Notes: generated from the letters alone by a model not told the origin. A stretch of 64,000 nt of DNA from Actinospica sp035552695 (GCF_035552695.1 NZ_DASZKT010000010.1:15927-79926), one strand, 5' to 3'. Counted from the first letter of the stretch, positions 9,152 through 18,057 are shown. A program made the numbers and translations.

Positions 9152-9994
9152 GTGCGGGTGTGGTCCCTGGTGATTCCGGTCAAGCGACTGTCCGCGGCGA
9201 AGACCCGGCTGGCGCCGCTGCCCACCGCGCGCCGGGCGGAACTGGCGCTGGCCTTCGTGCACGACTGCGTGACCGCCGCGCTGGCCGCGCCGCAGGTCGG
9301 GCAGGTGCTGGTGGTGACGGCGGATGAGATGGCGGCCGAAGGGCTCGGGCGGCTCGGCGCGCGGATCGCGGCGGAACCGGACGCCGCGAACGGCGTGGAC
9401 CGGCTGAACGCGGCGATCCTCTTCGGGGCCGGGCGGTCCTGGAGCGAGCGGCCGGATCTGCGCGTCGGCGCGCTCACCGGGGATCTGCCCTCGCTGCGCA
9501 CCGAGGAGCTGGCCGCGGCTCTCCGGCAGGGCGCGGAGATCGAGGGACGGAGCTTCGTACCCGACGCGGCCGGCAGCGGCACCACGCTGCTGCTCGCGGC
9601 CGCGGACGGCACGCTGGACCCGCGCTTCGGCCCGGATTCGCGCGCCCGGCACGCGCGCAGCGGCGCCGTCGCACTGTCCGCCGTCGGCCGCTCGCTGCGG
9701 CAGGACGTCGACACCCTCGCCGACCTGGAGGCGGCGTTAAGGTTGGGAGTCGGGGTTCACACCGCGCACGAGATCGGACTTGGGCTGATGCAGGGAACCG
9801 TCAGAAGCTTCGACCCGGCGACCCGGGGCGGCACCGTGCTGCTCGACGACGGCACGGAGCTGCCGTACGACGCGGCCGCCTTCGACGCGGGCGGGCTGCG
9901 GTTGGCCAGGATCGGCCAGCGGGTCGCGCTGCGCGCGGACACGGACGGGCGCATCACGGCCCTGACGCTCGCCACCCTGCCGCTGCCGGACTGA
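9152..9994 (+). CDS. cofC: CofC/FbiD-type phosphoenolpyruvate/2-phospholactate guanylyltransferase fused to a cold-shock-like OB domain
   Basis: Residues 1 to about 205 match the CofC/FbiD nucleotidyltransferase of coenzyme F420 synthesis: SLVIPVKRLSAAKTRL at the start, GDLPSLRTEEL in the middle, and the QDVDTLADLEAAL ending. From M213 the same frame continues for 68 residues that read like a cold-shock-type OB fold (GTVRSFDPATRGGTVLLDDG, then a GQRVAL strand). The family is usually about 210 residues, so this is a C-terminal fusion. No ribosome-binding site precedes M213, which argues against a separate gene. Start GTG at 9152. Whether the extra domain binds nucleic acid is unknown. Confidence 0.8.
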   Translation: MRVWSLVIPVKRLSAAKTRLAPLPTARRAELALAFVHDCVTAALAAPQVGQVLVVTADEMAAEGLGRLGARIAAEPDAANGVDRLNAAILFGAGRSWSERPDLRVGALTGDLPSLRTEELAAALRQGAEIEGRSFVPDAAGSGTTLLLAAADGTLDPRFGPDSRARHARSGAVALSAVGRSLRQDVDTLADLEAALRLGVGVHTAHEIGLGLMQGTVRSFDPATRGGTVLLDDGTELPYDAAAFDAGGLRLARIGQRVALRADTDGRITALTLATLPLPD

Positions 9995-10068
9995 TTCATT
10001 CCGATATACGGGCCGCGGGTGACTTCGAATACGGACGACTTTTTCGCAGCACTCGGCATTCAGAATGC

Positions 10069-10112
10069 GAATGTCCCCCCACCGCCGGCGCCTTGGCAGT
10101 GGGGGGACATTC
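10069..10112. terminator. bidirectional terminator between cofC and hup
   Basis: A perfect 14-bp stem (10069-10082 with 10099-10112, 16-base loop) lies between the convergent cofC and HU genes and contains a run of six C paired with six G. It should serve both transcripts. Confidence 0.8.
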
Positions 10113-10122
10113 GACAGAAGGC

Positions 10123-10773
10123 TTAGCGCTTGCGCGCGGTGGTCTTCTTCGCGGCCGACTTCTTGGCGGTCGTCTTCTTCGCCACGGCCTTGGTGGCCGG
10201 GGCCTTGGCGACGGCCTTCTTCGCGGCCGGACGGGCCGTGGCCTTCTTCACGACGGTCTTCTTCGCGGCCGCCTTGGCCGTGGTCTTCTTGGCGACGGCC
10301 TTGGTGGCGGTGGCCTTCTTCGCCGTGGTCTTCTTGGCGACGGCCTTGGTGGCCGGACGCGAGGCGGCGACGCGGGTCGCGGTCCTGGTCGCGGTGCGGG
10401 CGGCGGTCCGCTTCGCGGCCGTCTTCTTGGCCGCGGTCTTCTTGGCGACGGTCTTCTTGGCGGCGGTCTTCTTCGCGGTCGCGCGGCGACGGCCTCCGGT
10501 GGTGTTCACCTCGTCCTTGAGGGCCTGGCCGGGCCGGAACTTCGGCACGGTCGCGGCGGGGACGGCCACGGAATCGCCGGTGCGCGGGTTGCGCGCGGTG
10601 CGGGCGGCGCGGCGGGTGGTCTCGAAGGTGCCGAAGCCGGTCAGCGACACCTTGTCGCCGGAGATGATCGCGCCGGTGATGCCATCCAGAACGGCGTCGA
10701 CGGTGTCACCTGCCGAGCGGCGGGAGATGTCCAGCTTCATGGCGACTGCGTCGATCAGCTGTGCCTTGTTCAC
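10123..10773 (-). CDS. hup: HU-family nucleoid protein with long lysine/alanine-rich tail (HupS type)
   Basis: Residues 1 to about 92 are a canonical HU/IHF domain (NKAQLIDAVA start, GFGTFETTRRAARTARNPRTG arm region, VPKFRPGQALKD end) that binds and bends DNA as a dimer. Residues about 100-216 are a histone H1-like tail of repeated KKTAAKK/KKTTAKK units. Two-domain HU proteins of this size are known in Streptomyces (HupS) and mycobacteria. The GTG at 10773 with AAGGGG upstream fits the HU N-terminus; a longer frame to 10815 does not. Single gene ending at a hairpin. Confidence 0.95.
   Translation of the reverse strand: MNKAQLIDAVAMKLDISRRSAGDTVDAVLDGITGAIISGDKVSLTGFGTFETTRRAARTARNPRTGDSVAVPAATVPKFRPGQALKDEVNTTGGRRRATAKKTAAKKTVAKKTAAKKTAAKRTAARTATRTATRVAASRPATKAVAKKTTAKKATATKAVAKKTTAKAAAKKTVVKKATARPAAKKAVAKAPATKAVAKKTTAKKSAAKKTTARKR
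10126..10490 (-). repeat. degenerate coding repeats of the HU tail
   Basis: Tandem imperfect units of about 15-30 bases built around AAGAAGAC and GCC codons encode the KKT-A-KK repeats of the HU tail. They are likely to vary in copy number by slippage. This is coding low complexity, not a CRISPR or mobile repeat. Confidence 0.7.
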
Positions 10774-10880
10774 GATGCGCCCCTTGGGGGTAGGTGCGGC
10801 GCCGGTTTGCACCACACATGCGGAGGATTTCCTATCCGCACCGTAGGCCCCGCAATCGCCTTAATCAAACACCAAAGTCC

Positions 10881-11147
10881 TTAATCACCCTTGTGTCGCA
10901 ATACGAGAGCGTCAAGGAAGGCCTCGAGACGGCGCATCGCGTCGGTTCGGTCGTGTCTGGAGGCGGCGGTGATGACGAGCAGACGGCGGTTGAGTTCGGC
11001 GCGCTCCGCGGGCCGCAAATCCAAGTCCCGCAAGGCATCGTGCGCCTCTTTGAGCCGTTGCGCGAGCAGCGCGTAGCCGGACAGCGCGCGCAGTTCCGCG
11101 GCGTCGGGCGGCTCGGAATCCCCGTTCGCCGCCGGTGCCTGAGACAT
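10881..11147 (-). CDS. small conserved-looking hypothetical protein
   Basis: An 88-residue acidic, largely helical protein (AELRALSGYALLAQRLKEAH, then LRPAERAELNRRLLVITAAS). I do not recognise a named family. It has coding-like third-position GC and lies between leuD and hup on the same strand as both. Two in-frame ATGs exist (11165 and 11147); the second is preferred as it starts the better-composed region. A role cannot be assigned. The pattern of paired Arg/Leu helices suggests a small helical bundle. Confidence 0.55.
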   Translation of the reverse strand: MSQAPAANGDSEPPDAAELRALSGYALLAQRLKEAHDALRDLDLRPAERAELNRRLLVITAASRHDRTDAMRRLEAFLDALVLRHKGD

Positions 11148-11267
11148 ACGTCCATTCTGCGGCACCGGCGGCGTGTCGCCGAATCGGCCGTCCCGCGACG
11201 GGTTCGGCCGCTTCGGCGGTCGTGCGTGTCGGTCTTGCGTTTCGGTCGTGCGTTTCGGTCGTGCGTG

Positions 11268-11855
11268 TTACAGCGTGGCGGGCTTGAACGACGGGCGGGT
11301 GGTCTCGAACTCGTCGATCGACTCGACGTTGCGCAGCGTCAAGCCGATGTCATCCAGGCCCTCCATCAGGCGCCAGCGGGTGTAGTCGTCGATCTCGAAG
11401 GGGGCGACGAGTTCGCCGACGCGCACCTCGCGCGCCTCGAGGTCCACGGTCACCTTGGTGGCCGGATCCGCCTCCGTGGCGGCCCAGATCTGCTCCACGG
11501 TCTCCTGCGGCAGCACCACGGTGAGCAGCCCGCCCTTGAGCGAGTTGCCGCGGAAGATGTCGGCGTAACGGGCCGAGACGACGGCCTTGAAGCCGTAGTT
11601 CTGCAGCGCCCAGACCGCGTGCTCCCGGGAGGAGCCGGTGCCGAAGTCGGGGCCGGCCACCAGCACCGAGGCGCCCTGCCGCTCCGGCTTGTTCAGGATG
11701 AACTCCGGGTCGTTGCGCCACGCGGCGAACAGCCCGTCCTCGAAACCGCTGCGGGTGACCCGCTTGAGGTACACGGCCGGGATGATCTGGTCGGTGTCCA
11801 CGTTCGAACGGCGCAGCGGGACTGCCGTTCCGGTGTGGGTTACGAACTTCTCCAT
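11268..11855 (-). CDS. leuD: 3-isopropylmalate dehydratase small subunit
   Basis: A 195-residue swivel-domain subunit that, with LeuC, isomerises 2-isopropylmalate to 3-isopropylmalate in leucine synthesis. Seen: NVDTDQIIPAVYLKR near the N-terminus, GPDFGTGSSREHAVWAL for substrate binding, and GNSLKGGLL. The ATG at 11855 follows GGAGG and lies 5 bases after the leuC stop, so leuCD are translationally linked. Length is typical of bacterial LeuD. Confidence 0.96.
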   Translation of the reverse strand: MEKFVTHTGTAVPLRRSNVDTDQIIPAVYLKRVTRSGFEDGLFAAWRNDPEFILNKPERQGASVLVAGPDFGTGSSREHAVWALQNYGFKAVVSARYADIFRGNSLKGGLLTVVLPQETVEQIWAATEADPATKVTVDLEAREVRVGELVAPFEIDDYTRWRLMEGLDDIGLTLRNVESIDEFETTRPSFKPATL

Positions 11856-11860
11856 GGCTC

Positions 11861-13303
11861 TCAGACCTCCTGCGGTTCCGGCAGATCGGCGGGCGCGGAC
11901 AGGTGGCCGGTGACCGCGGTGGCGGCGGCGACCAGCGGGGACACCAGGTGGGTGCGCCCGCCCTTGCCCTGCCTGCCCTCGAAATTCCGGTTCGACGTGG
12001 AGGCGGAGCGCTCGCCCGGGGCCAGCTGGTCCGGGTTCATGCCCAGGCACATCGAACAGCCGGCGAAGCGCCACTCGGCGCCGGCGGCCTCGAAGACCTC
12101 GTTCAGGCCCTCGGCCTCGGCCTCAAGACGCACCCGCGCGGAGCCCGGCACGACCAGCATCCGCACACCCTCGGCGACCTTGCGGCCCTTGAGGACCGAG
12201 GCGGCGGCGCGCAGGTCCTCGAGCCGTCCGTTGGTGCAGGAGCCCAGGAACACGGTGTCGACGGCGATCTCGCGCAGCGGTGTGCCGGCCGTGAGACCCA
12301 TGTACTCCAGGGCCCGCTCGACGTCCTGGCGCGCGTTCGGGTCGGCGAGCTTCGCCGGGTCCGGTACGGAATCGCCCAGCGGGGCGCCCTGTCCGGGATT
12401 GGTGCCCCAGGTGACGAACGGGGTGAGCGCGTCGGCGTCGATGGTGACCTCGGCGTCGAACTTCGCGCCCTCGTCGGTGTGCAGCGTGGACCAGTAGGCC
12501 ACCGCCGCGTCCCAGTCCGCGCCCTGCGGCGCGTGGGCTCGATCCTTGAGATAAGCGTACGTGGTGTCGTCCGGGGCGATCAGGCCCGCGCGCGCCCCGG
12601 CCTCGATCGACATGTTGCACACGGTCATCCGGCCCTCCATGGAGAGGTTGCGGATGGCCTCGCCGCGGTACTCCAGGATGTAGCCCTGGCCGCCGCCGGT
12701 GCCGATCTTCGCGATCACGGCCAGGATGACGTCCTTCGCGGTCACACCCGGCCTGAGCGAGCCGGTGACGTTGATGGCCATCGTCTTGAACTGCTTGAGC
12801 GGCAGCGTCTGGGTGGCGAGCACGTGCTCGACCTCGCTGGTGCCGATGCCGAAGGCGATCGCGCCGAACGCGCCGTGGGTGGAGGTGTGCGAGTCGCCGC
12901 AGACGATGGTCATGCCCGGCTGGGTCAGGCCCAACTGCGGGCCGATCACGTGCACCACGCCCTGGTTGGCGTCGCCCAGCGAGTGCAGCCGCACGCCGAA
13001 CTCGGCGCAGTTGCGGCGCAGCGTCTCGATCTGGATGCGGGAGACCGGATCGGCGATCGGCTTGTCGATGTCGAGGGTGGGGGTGTTGTGGTCCTCGGTG
13101 GCGATGGTCAGATCCGGGCGACGCACCGCGCGTCCGGCCAGCCGGAGGCCGTCGAAGGCCTGGGCGCTGGTGACCTCGTGGATGAACTGCATGTCGATGT
13201 AGAGCAGATCCGGCTCGCCCTCGGCGCGGCGCACGACGTGCGCCTCCCAGATCTTCTCTGCCAGCGTCAGCGGCTGCACTGGCGCTGCGTGTGCGGCTGT
13301 CAT
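11861..13303 (-). CDS. leuC: 3-isopropylmalate dehydratase large subunit
   Basis: A 480-residue aconitase-family subunit holding the [4Fe-4S] cluster. Cluster cysteines lie in FLGSCTNGR and the CSMCLGMN motif, and GDSHTSTHGAFGAIAFGIGT is the classical aconitase signature. The ATG at 13303 has GGAGCG upstream and gives the normal N-terminus (LAEKIWEAHVV). A longer frame to 13396 adds residues outside the family. It is divergent from the NdgR-type regulator; the shared gap holds the putative operator. Confidence 0.95.
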   Translation of the reverse strand: MTAAHAAPVQPLTLAEKIWEAHVVRRAEGEPDLLYIDMQFIHEVTSAQAFDGLRLAGRAVRRPDLTIATEDHNTPTLDIDKPIADPVSRIQIETLRRNCAEFGVRLHSLGDANQGVVHVIGPQLGLTQPGMTIVCGDSHTSTHGAFGAIAFGIGTSEVEHVLATQTLPLKQFKTMAINVTGSLRPGVTAKDVILAVIAKIGTGGGQGYILEYRGEAIRNLSMEGRMTVCNMSIEAGARAGLIAPDDTTYAYLKDRAHAPQGADWDAAVAYWSTLHTDEGAKFDAEVTIDADALTPFVTWGTNPGQGAPLGDSVPDPAKLADPNARQDVERALEYMGLTAGTPLREIAVDTVFLGSCTNGRLEDLRAAASVLKGRKVAEGVRMLVVPGSARVRLEAEAEGLNEVFEAAGAEWRFAGCSMCLGMNPDQLAPGERSASTSNRNFEGRQGKGGRTHLVSPLVAAATAVTGHLSAPADLPEPQEV

Positions 13304-13394
13304 CGGGCTTCGCTCCATGTCGTGGTGTTTTTCCGCCCCTGGTAGAAGGCGCTTGAGTCGCGGTGCATCGCGGTCCGGTACCGCCCAGCCTTGC

Positions 13395-13436
13395 ACCGTC
13401 TCACCAAACGATGCACTTGTGTCTCAGGCAATGAGA
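13395..13436. promoter_or_regulatory. putative operator in the leuC/ndgR divergent promoter
   Basis: ACCGTCTCACC at 13395-13405 and GTCTCA at 13421-13426 form a direct repeat 22 bases apart, two helical turns. The second copy pairs with TGAGA at 13432-13436 as an inverted repeat with a 5-base spacer. The site lies about 90 bases upstream of leuC and 16-57 bases upstream of the regulator. Related GTCTCA sites lie upstream of leuB, ilvE and cimA. Binding by the adjacent IclR protein is inferred. Confidence 0.45.
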
Positions 13437-13451
13437 TGGCAATATCGCCCC

Positions 13452-14171
13452 ATGGACACCGTATCCAGTGGCGTGGGCGTGCTCGACAAGGCCGCCTCCG
13501 TCCTCAGCGCATTGGAAGCAGGTCCGGCGACGCTCGCCGGGCTGGTCGCCGCGACCGGATTAGCGCGCCCGACGGCGCACCGGCTCGCGGTGGCCCTGGA
13601 ACACCACCGGCTGGTCTCCCGGGACATACAGGGGAGGTTCGTGCTCGGGCCGCGGCTGTCGGAACTGGCCGTGGCCGCCGGCGAGGACCGGCTGCTGGCG
13701 GCGGCCGGGCCGGTGCTGGCGAATCTGCGGGACGTCTCGGGTGAGTCGGCGCAGCTGTACCGGCGGCAGGGCGAGATGCGCGTGTGCGTGGCGGCGGCCG
13801 AGCGGCTGACCGGCCTGCGCGACACCGTCCCGGTCGGCGTGGCTCTGCCGATGGCGGCCGGCTCCGGCGCGCAGGTGCTGCTGGCCTGGGAGGAGCCGGA
13901 CCGGCTGCACCGCGGCCTGCAGGGGGCGCGGTTCACCGCGACGACGCTCGCCGGCGTGCGGCGCCGCGGCTGGGCGCAGTCCGTGGCCGAGCGGGAGATG
14001 GGCGTCGCCTCGGTCTCCGCCCCCGTGCGCGGCCCGAACAACCGCGTGATCGCGGCCGTGTCGATCTCCGGCCCGGTCGAGCGGCTGACCCGCTACCCCG
14101 GAAAGCTGCACGCCGAGGCCGTCCTCGAGGCCGCGGGCCGACTGTCCGAGGCGGTCCAGCGCACCGCGTAG
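13452..14171 (+). CDS. ndgR: IclR-family regulator of leucine/branched-chain amino-acid genes (NdgR/LtbR type)
   Basis: A 239-residue regulator with an N-terminal winged helix (residues about 5-65, LAGLVAATGLARPTAHRLAVAL) and a C-terminal IclR effector domain (ESAQLYRRQGEMRVCVAAAE; PVRGPNNRVIAAVSISGP). It matches closely what I know of Streptomyces NdgR and corynebacterial LtbR, which sit divergently next to leuCD and control leucine and amino-acid genes. The ATG at 13452 gives the NdgR length; an in-frame ATG at 13431 is possible but lies inside the putative operator. No strong ribosome-binding site is seen, so a leaderless transcript is possible. Confidence 0.9.
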   Translation: MDTVSSGVGVLDKAASVLSALEAGPATLAGLVAATGLARPTAHRLAVALEHHRLVSRDIQGRFVLGPRLSELAVAAGEDRLLAAAGPVLANLRDVSGESAQLYRRQGEMRVCVAAAERLTGLRDTVPVGVALPMAAGSGAQVLLAWEEPDRLHRGLQGARFTATTLAGVRRRGWAQSVAEREMGVASVSAPVRGPNNRVIAAVSISGPVERLTRYPGKLHAEAVLEAAGRLSEAVQRTA

Positions 14172-14208
14172 TCGAGGCACCGCGCAGTCGAAGCACCGCG
14201 CAGTCGAA
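14161..14208. repeat. three tandem 16-bp repeats at the 3' end of ndgR
   Basis: Units at 14161-14176, 14177-14192 and 14193-14208 share GCACCGCG.AGTCGA. The first contains the ndgR stop codon, so the later two look like tandem duplications of the gene end. A fourth GCAC starts at 14209. No function seen. Confidence 0.75.
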
Positions 14209-14323
14209 GCACATTCCGCAACGCACGTTCGCAGCGCACACAGTCGTCAACGTCGACGAATCACTACGCACGCTGTGAGCCCGGAGCCGATACAGACAAC
14301 GGTGTCCATCCGGTCGGCTCGGG

Positions 14324-14364
14324 CTCAGCGCGGAATCTCGGCCGGAACCTCAGCGCGGAATCTC
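14324..14364. repeat. duplicated 16-bp segment at the cocE 3' end
   Basis: CTCAGCGCGGAATCTC occurs at 14324-14339 and 14349-14364, 25 bases apart. The second copy contains the stop codon and last codons of the minus-strand hydrolase, so the first is a duplicate of that gene's end in the convergent gap. Confidence 0.7.
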
Positions 14365-16368
14365 CACGCGCCAGGTCTTCTCGAAGACGACCTCCTCGCC
14401 GTTGTAGCACTTGGCGCTGTTCTCGACGATGTACGAGTCGGCCGTACACCTGGTCTCCGAGGCCGTGACCACGCGCGCGTCCCAGCCGAGCTCGTCGCGG
14501 CGCAGCCGGATCGACCAGTCCGACCTGGCCCGCGCGCTGAGCGGATCCCGCTCCTGGATCCAGTAGCGATCGCGGGCCGCCTCGGTGCATTCGAGGCCGT
14601 CTGGGTACGTGCGCGAGCCGCCGTACCCCGGATCGACATCCATCGCCCACACCCCGGTCGCGACATCCCTGGCCACGGCTCGCAGAGGTCTGCCGACCGC
14701 CGGCTCGTTGACGCGCACCTCGAGCGGCGCCGCGTGCTCCGGTTCGGCGAAGGTGAGCTCGGGCCTGGCCGCGTCCGGCTGCGGATCGCGGACCGGGAGG
14801 CGGATGGAACTGTTCGCCGCGTCCACCTCGAAGCCGGCGCCCTCGGCATGCGGCCAGATCCACGGCCAGTACGCGGAGGACAGCGCCACCCTGATCCGGT
14901 GCCCGGCCGGAAACGCGTGCCCCGCGCTGTTCAGTTCGAACTCGACGTCGGCGCTCTCCCCCGGAGTCCACGGCGTCTTGCGGTCCCGGCCCGCGCGCGC
15001 CTGCAGATTGAGCACGCCGCGACTGACGAGGGTGGACGCACCGTCCGGGGCCACGTCGCAGAGCCGCGCGATGACGTTGGCCCGTTCGGCCCGGCACGTC
15101 AGCCGCACCCGGATGCTCGCCCGGCCGAGGATCTCCAGCCGGCCGGCGAGCGGCGCGGTGTCGAAGCAGATCGAGCGGCCGTCCTCGGCGCGCTGGTCCG
15201 GCGGCAGGTCGCCGGGATTGCCGATCGGGAAGAAGCGGCCCGCGTCCACCCCGGTGTGCTGCGCCGAACGCACCGGCAGCAGCCGCGCGTCGGCCACCTC
15301 CACGGGATGCGCGAGGGCGATCTCCGTCATCGTGACCTGCGACGAGGGCCAGGAATCGTCACCGACCCAACGCCCCGGCCGCTCCTGGTACGTCGTCGCC
15401 GGGCGCACCGACTCGCAGATCCAGCTGCGCAGCAGCGGCTCGGCGATGACATCAGTGTCCTCATCCGAGAGCCAGTGGTCCCACCAGCGCAGCGTCTCCT
15501 GCAGGAAGCCGATCGCCGGGCCCGGCGGCAACCCGCGGTCCGGGTACTGGTGCGACCAGGGCCCGATCAGTCCGCGCACCGGGGTGCCGTGCTCGGTGAG
15601 CCGCTCGACGAGGCGGAAGACGGTGTCGCGGTACGGGTCGTGCCAGCCGCCGACGGCGAGGACCGCGGCCTTGATCGAGCCGTAGTCCTCGCAGACGCTG
15701 CCGTGCTTCCAGTACTCGTCGCGCTGCTGGTGCGAGAGCCAGGTGTGGATGAACGGCTCGAGCGATTCGAGCCGGGTCGTCCACTGCTCGCGCCAACCGG
15801 CGCCGGCGTAGCGCGGATCCGGCGGCCGGGCGGTGAAGGCGAGCATCGTCGCGGCCCAGGCGTGCATGTCGATGCCGAGGACCGCGCCGCCCAGGTAGTG
15901 CACATCGTTGTCGTAGCGGTCGTCGGTCGAGCACACGGTGACGATCGCCTTGAGCGGCTCCGGCGCACGCGCCGCGATCTGCAGCGCGTTGAAGCCGCCC
16001 CAGGAGATGCCGAACATCCCGACCCTTCCGCTGCACCAGGGCTGCTCGGCGAGCCATTCGACGACCGCGACGCCGTCCACGATCTCCTGCTCCGAATACT
16101 CGTCCGTCATCACGCCGTCGGAGTTTCCGTTGCCCCGGACATCCACCCGGACGGACGCGTAGCCGTGACCGGCGTACCACGGGTGTCGTTGTGCGTCTCT
16201 CGGCGCGGTCCAGTCGGTGAGCCGATAGGGCAGGTACTCCAGGAGAGCGGGCACCGGTTCCTCGGTGACGGGCCGCCAGATCCGCGCATAGAGGCGGGTG
16301 CCGTCCTCGAGCGGGATGCGCACGTCGTCGTGCAGGACGCCGTAGGGGAACTCCTCGCGGATCCTCAT
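14350..16368 (-). CDS. CocE/NonD family hydrolase (X-Pro dipeptidyl-peptidase S15-like)
   Basis: A 672-residue alpha/beta hydrolase. The nucleophile elbow GISWGG puts the catalytic serine at residue 122, RVDVRGNGNSDG forms the oxyanion region, and VGGWHDPYRD and GPWSHQYP carry the expected Asp and His. The second half is the beta-rich jelly-roll domain of CocE/XPDP enzymes (FPAGHRIRVALSSAYWP). Members cleave esters, beta-lactam side chains or X-Pro peptides; the substrate here is unknown. No signal peptide is evident. ATG at 16368 follows GGGAGCC, and a TATATA box at 16393-16398 may be its promoter. Confidence 0.87.
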   Translation of the reverse strand: MRIREEFPYGVLHDDVRIPLEDGTRLYARIWRPVTEEPVPALLEYLPYRLTDWTAPRDAQRHPWYAGHGYASVRVDVRGNGNSDGVMTDEYSEQEIVDGVAVVEWLAEQPWCSGRVGMFGISWGGFNALQIAARAPEPLKAIVTVCSTDDRYDNDVHYLGGAVLGIDMHAWAATMLAFTARPPDPRYAGAGWREQWTTRLESLEPFIHTWLSHQQRDEYWKHGSVCEDYGSIKAAVLAVGGWHDPYRDTVFRLVERLTEHGTPVRGLIGPWSHQYPDRGLPPGPAIGFLQETLRWWDHWLSDEDTDVIAEPLLRSWICESVRPATTYQERPGRWVGDDSWPSSQVTMTEIALAHPVEVADARLLPVRSAQHTGVDAGRFFPIGNPGDLPPDQRAEDGRSICFDTAPLAGRLEILGRASIRVRLTCRAERANVIARLCDVAPDGASTLVSRGVLNLQARAGRDRKTPWTPGESADVEFELNSAGHAFPAGHRIRVALSSAYWPWIWPHAEGAGFEVDAANSSIRLPVRDPQPDAARPELTFAEPEHAAPLEVRVNEPAVGRPLRAVARDVATGVWAMDVDPGYGGSRTYPDGLECTEAARDRYWIQERDPLSARARSDWSIRLRRDELGWDARVVTASETRCTADSYIVENSAKCYNGEEVVFEKTWRVEIPR

Positions 16369-16458
16369 GTAGAGAGGCTCCCTGTCTTCCCTATATAGAG
16401 GTGGGTAGGATTTCCGGCGAATCGGTCGATACCGGTGCTGCTTGTGACACTACCGGCG

Positions 16459-18057
16459 TCAGCGGGCGATCGCCTCCGTAGCCCGCTCCGGCTCCTCCAC
16501 GGGGGTGTTCGGCAGGGCGGAGAGCGCCTCCGCGCCGCCCTCCGCGCTCAGCCCGCGCAGGAAGAGGATCGTGAGCAGGGCGGCCGAGGCCATGATCGCC
16601 GCGCCGCCGATCGAGACGACGTTGAGGCTGTGTGTGAAGGCCTCACGCGCCGTGGCCAGCAGTCGCGCGGCGGCCGACGCCGGCTCGCGCGCCGCCGTGG
16701 TGACCGCTCCGCCGAGGGTGGAGCGTGCCGGGCCCGGCACCGAGTCGCCGAGACCGTGGCGGTAGACGGCCGTGCCGATGCTGCCCATGACGGCCATGCC
16801 GAGGGCGCCGCCCAGTTCGGTCATGGTCTCGTTCATCGCGGCCGCGGCCCCGGCCCGCTCCGGCGGGATCGCGCCGAGCAACCACTCGTTGCCGAGGGCC
16901 ATCACGGCGACCGCGCCGCAGGCGAGCAGCCCCGCGCCGATCATCAGAACCCACAGATGCGAATCCGCGCGCAGCAGGCCGGCCTGCACGGCGTACCCGC
17001 CCAGGATCACCAGGAAGCCGCCCGCGATCACGTATGCCCGGTCGAAGGACTTGGCCAGCGCGCCGCCGATGCCGATCGCCGCACCCACGCCGACCGAGGG
17101 CAGCAGCGACCAGAGCGCGGCACCGAACGGGCTCATGCCGAGCACCGACTGCAGGTACTGGGTCAGGAAGATCGCGTTGCCGAGGGTCGCGAACATGGCG
17201 ATCAGGCTGGTGGCCAGGGAGCCGGTGTAGCCGCGGCTGCGGAACAGGCTCAGATCCACCATCGGGTGTGCCGCGGCGCGCTCCCTGACCAGGAACAGCA
17301 CGGCCATCACCAGGCCGATGGCCACCGCGCCGATGCGCACCGGGTCCACGCCGTTCTCCGCGATCTCGGAGATCCCGAAGACGATCGGAAGGACCGCGGC
17401 GAAGGAGAGCACCGAACCCGGCAGGTCGAAGCGGCCGGTCTGCGGCGAGCGGTACTCCGGCAGCAGGAAGGGGGCGAGCGCGAGCAGCAGGACCATGAAG
17501 GGCACGTTGATCAGGAAGACCGAGCCCCACCAGAAGTGCTCGAGCAGCAGGCCGCTGATGACCGGACCGAGCATGACTCCGGACATCGTGCCAGCCGTCC
17601 AGATGCCGGTCGCCTTCTTGCGCTGCACCGGGTCGTGGAACATGTTGCGGATCAGCGCGAGGGTCGAGGGCATCAGAGTCGCCCCCGCTATCCCCTGCAC
17701 CGCCCGCGCCGCGATCAGTTCGCCCGCGCTGCCCGCGTACGCCGCGCCGATCGACGCGGCGCTGAAGCAGAGCGCGCCGAACAGCAGCAGCCTGCGACGC
17801 CCGATCCGGTCCCCCACCGCGCCCATGGTGATCAGCAGGCCGGCGAGTACGAAGCCGTAGACGTCGTACATCCACAGCTGCTGGGTGCTGCTCGGGTGCA
17901 GCGCCTTCGTGATGAACGGCACCGCGTAGAGCAGCACCGAGGTGTCCATGGAGACGAGCAGCAGCGGGAGCAGCAGCACCCCGAGCGCGATCCATTCCCT
18001 GCGACCGGCCCGCGGAGCAGCCCCGTCCCGGCTCTCGATTACCTGAGTCATCGTCAT
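16459..18057 (-). CDS. DHA2-family MFS multidrug exporter (EmrB/QacA type)
   Basis: A 532-residue integral membrane protein with about 14 hydrophobic segments, the number expected of the DHA2 drug:proton antiporters. Seen: the TM1 motif LLLVSMDTSVLLYAVP, motif A GDRIGRRRLLLFG after TM2, and a motif C-like stretch SGVMLGPVISGLLL in TM5. The divergent TetR gene 84 bases away and paired palindromes between them point to ligand-induced efflux. The start at 18057 has an alternative ATG two codons later. The drug is unknown. Confidence 0.9.
   Translation of the reverse strand: MTMTQVIESRDGAAPRAGRREWIALGVLLLPLLLVSMDTSVLLYAVPFITKALHPSSTQQLWMYDVYGFVLAGLLITMGAVGDRIGRRRLLLFGALCFSAASIGAAYAGSAGELIAARAVQGIAGATLMPSTLALIRNMFHDPVQRKKATGIWTAGTMSGVMLGPVISGLLLEHFWWGSVFLINVPFMVLLLALAPFLLPEYRSPQTGRFDLPGSVLSFAAVLPIVFGISEIAENGVDPVRIGAVAIGLVMAVLFLVRERAAAHPMVDLSLFRSRGYTGSLATSLIAMFATLGNAIFLTQYLQSVLGMSPFGAALWSLLPSVGVGAAIGIGGALAKSFDRAYVIAGGFLVILGGYAVQAGLLRADSHLWVLMIGAGLLACGAVAVMALGNEWLLGAIPPERAGAAAAMNETMTELGGALGMAVMGSIGTAVYRHGLGDSVPGPARSTLGGAVTTAAREPASAAARLLATAREAFTHSLNVVSIGGAAIMASAALLTILFLRGLSAEGGAEALSALPNTPVEEPERATEAIAR

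Noticed and set aside
10126..10490. CRISPR-like or mobile repeat array
   Set aside because: The repeats are in frame and encode the Lys/Ala tail of HU. Spacing is irregular and no unique spacers exist.
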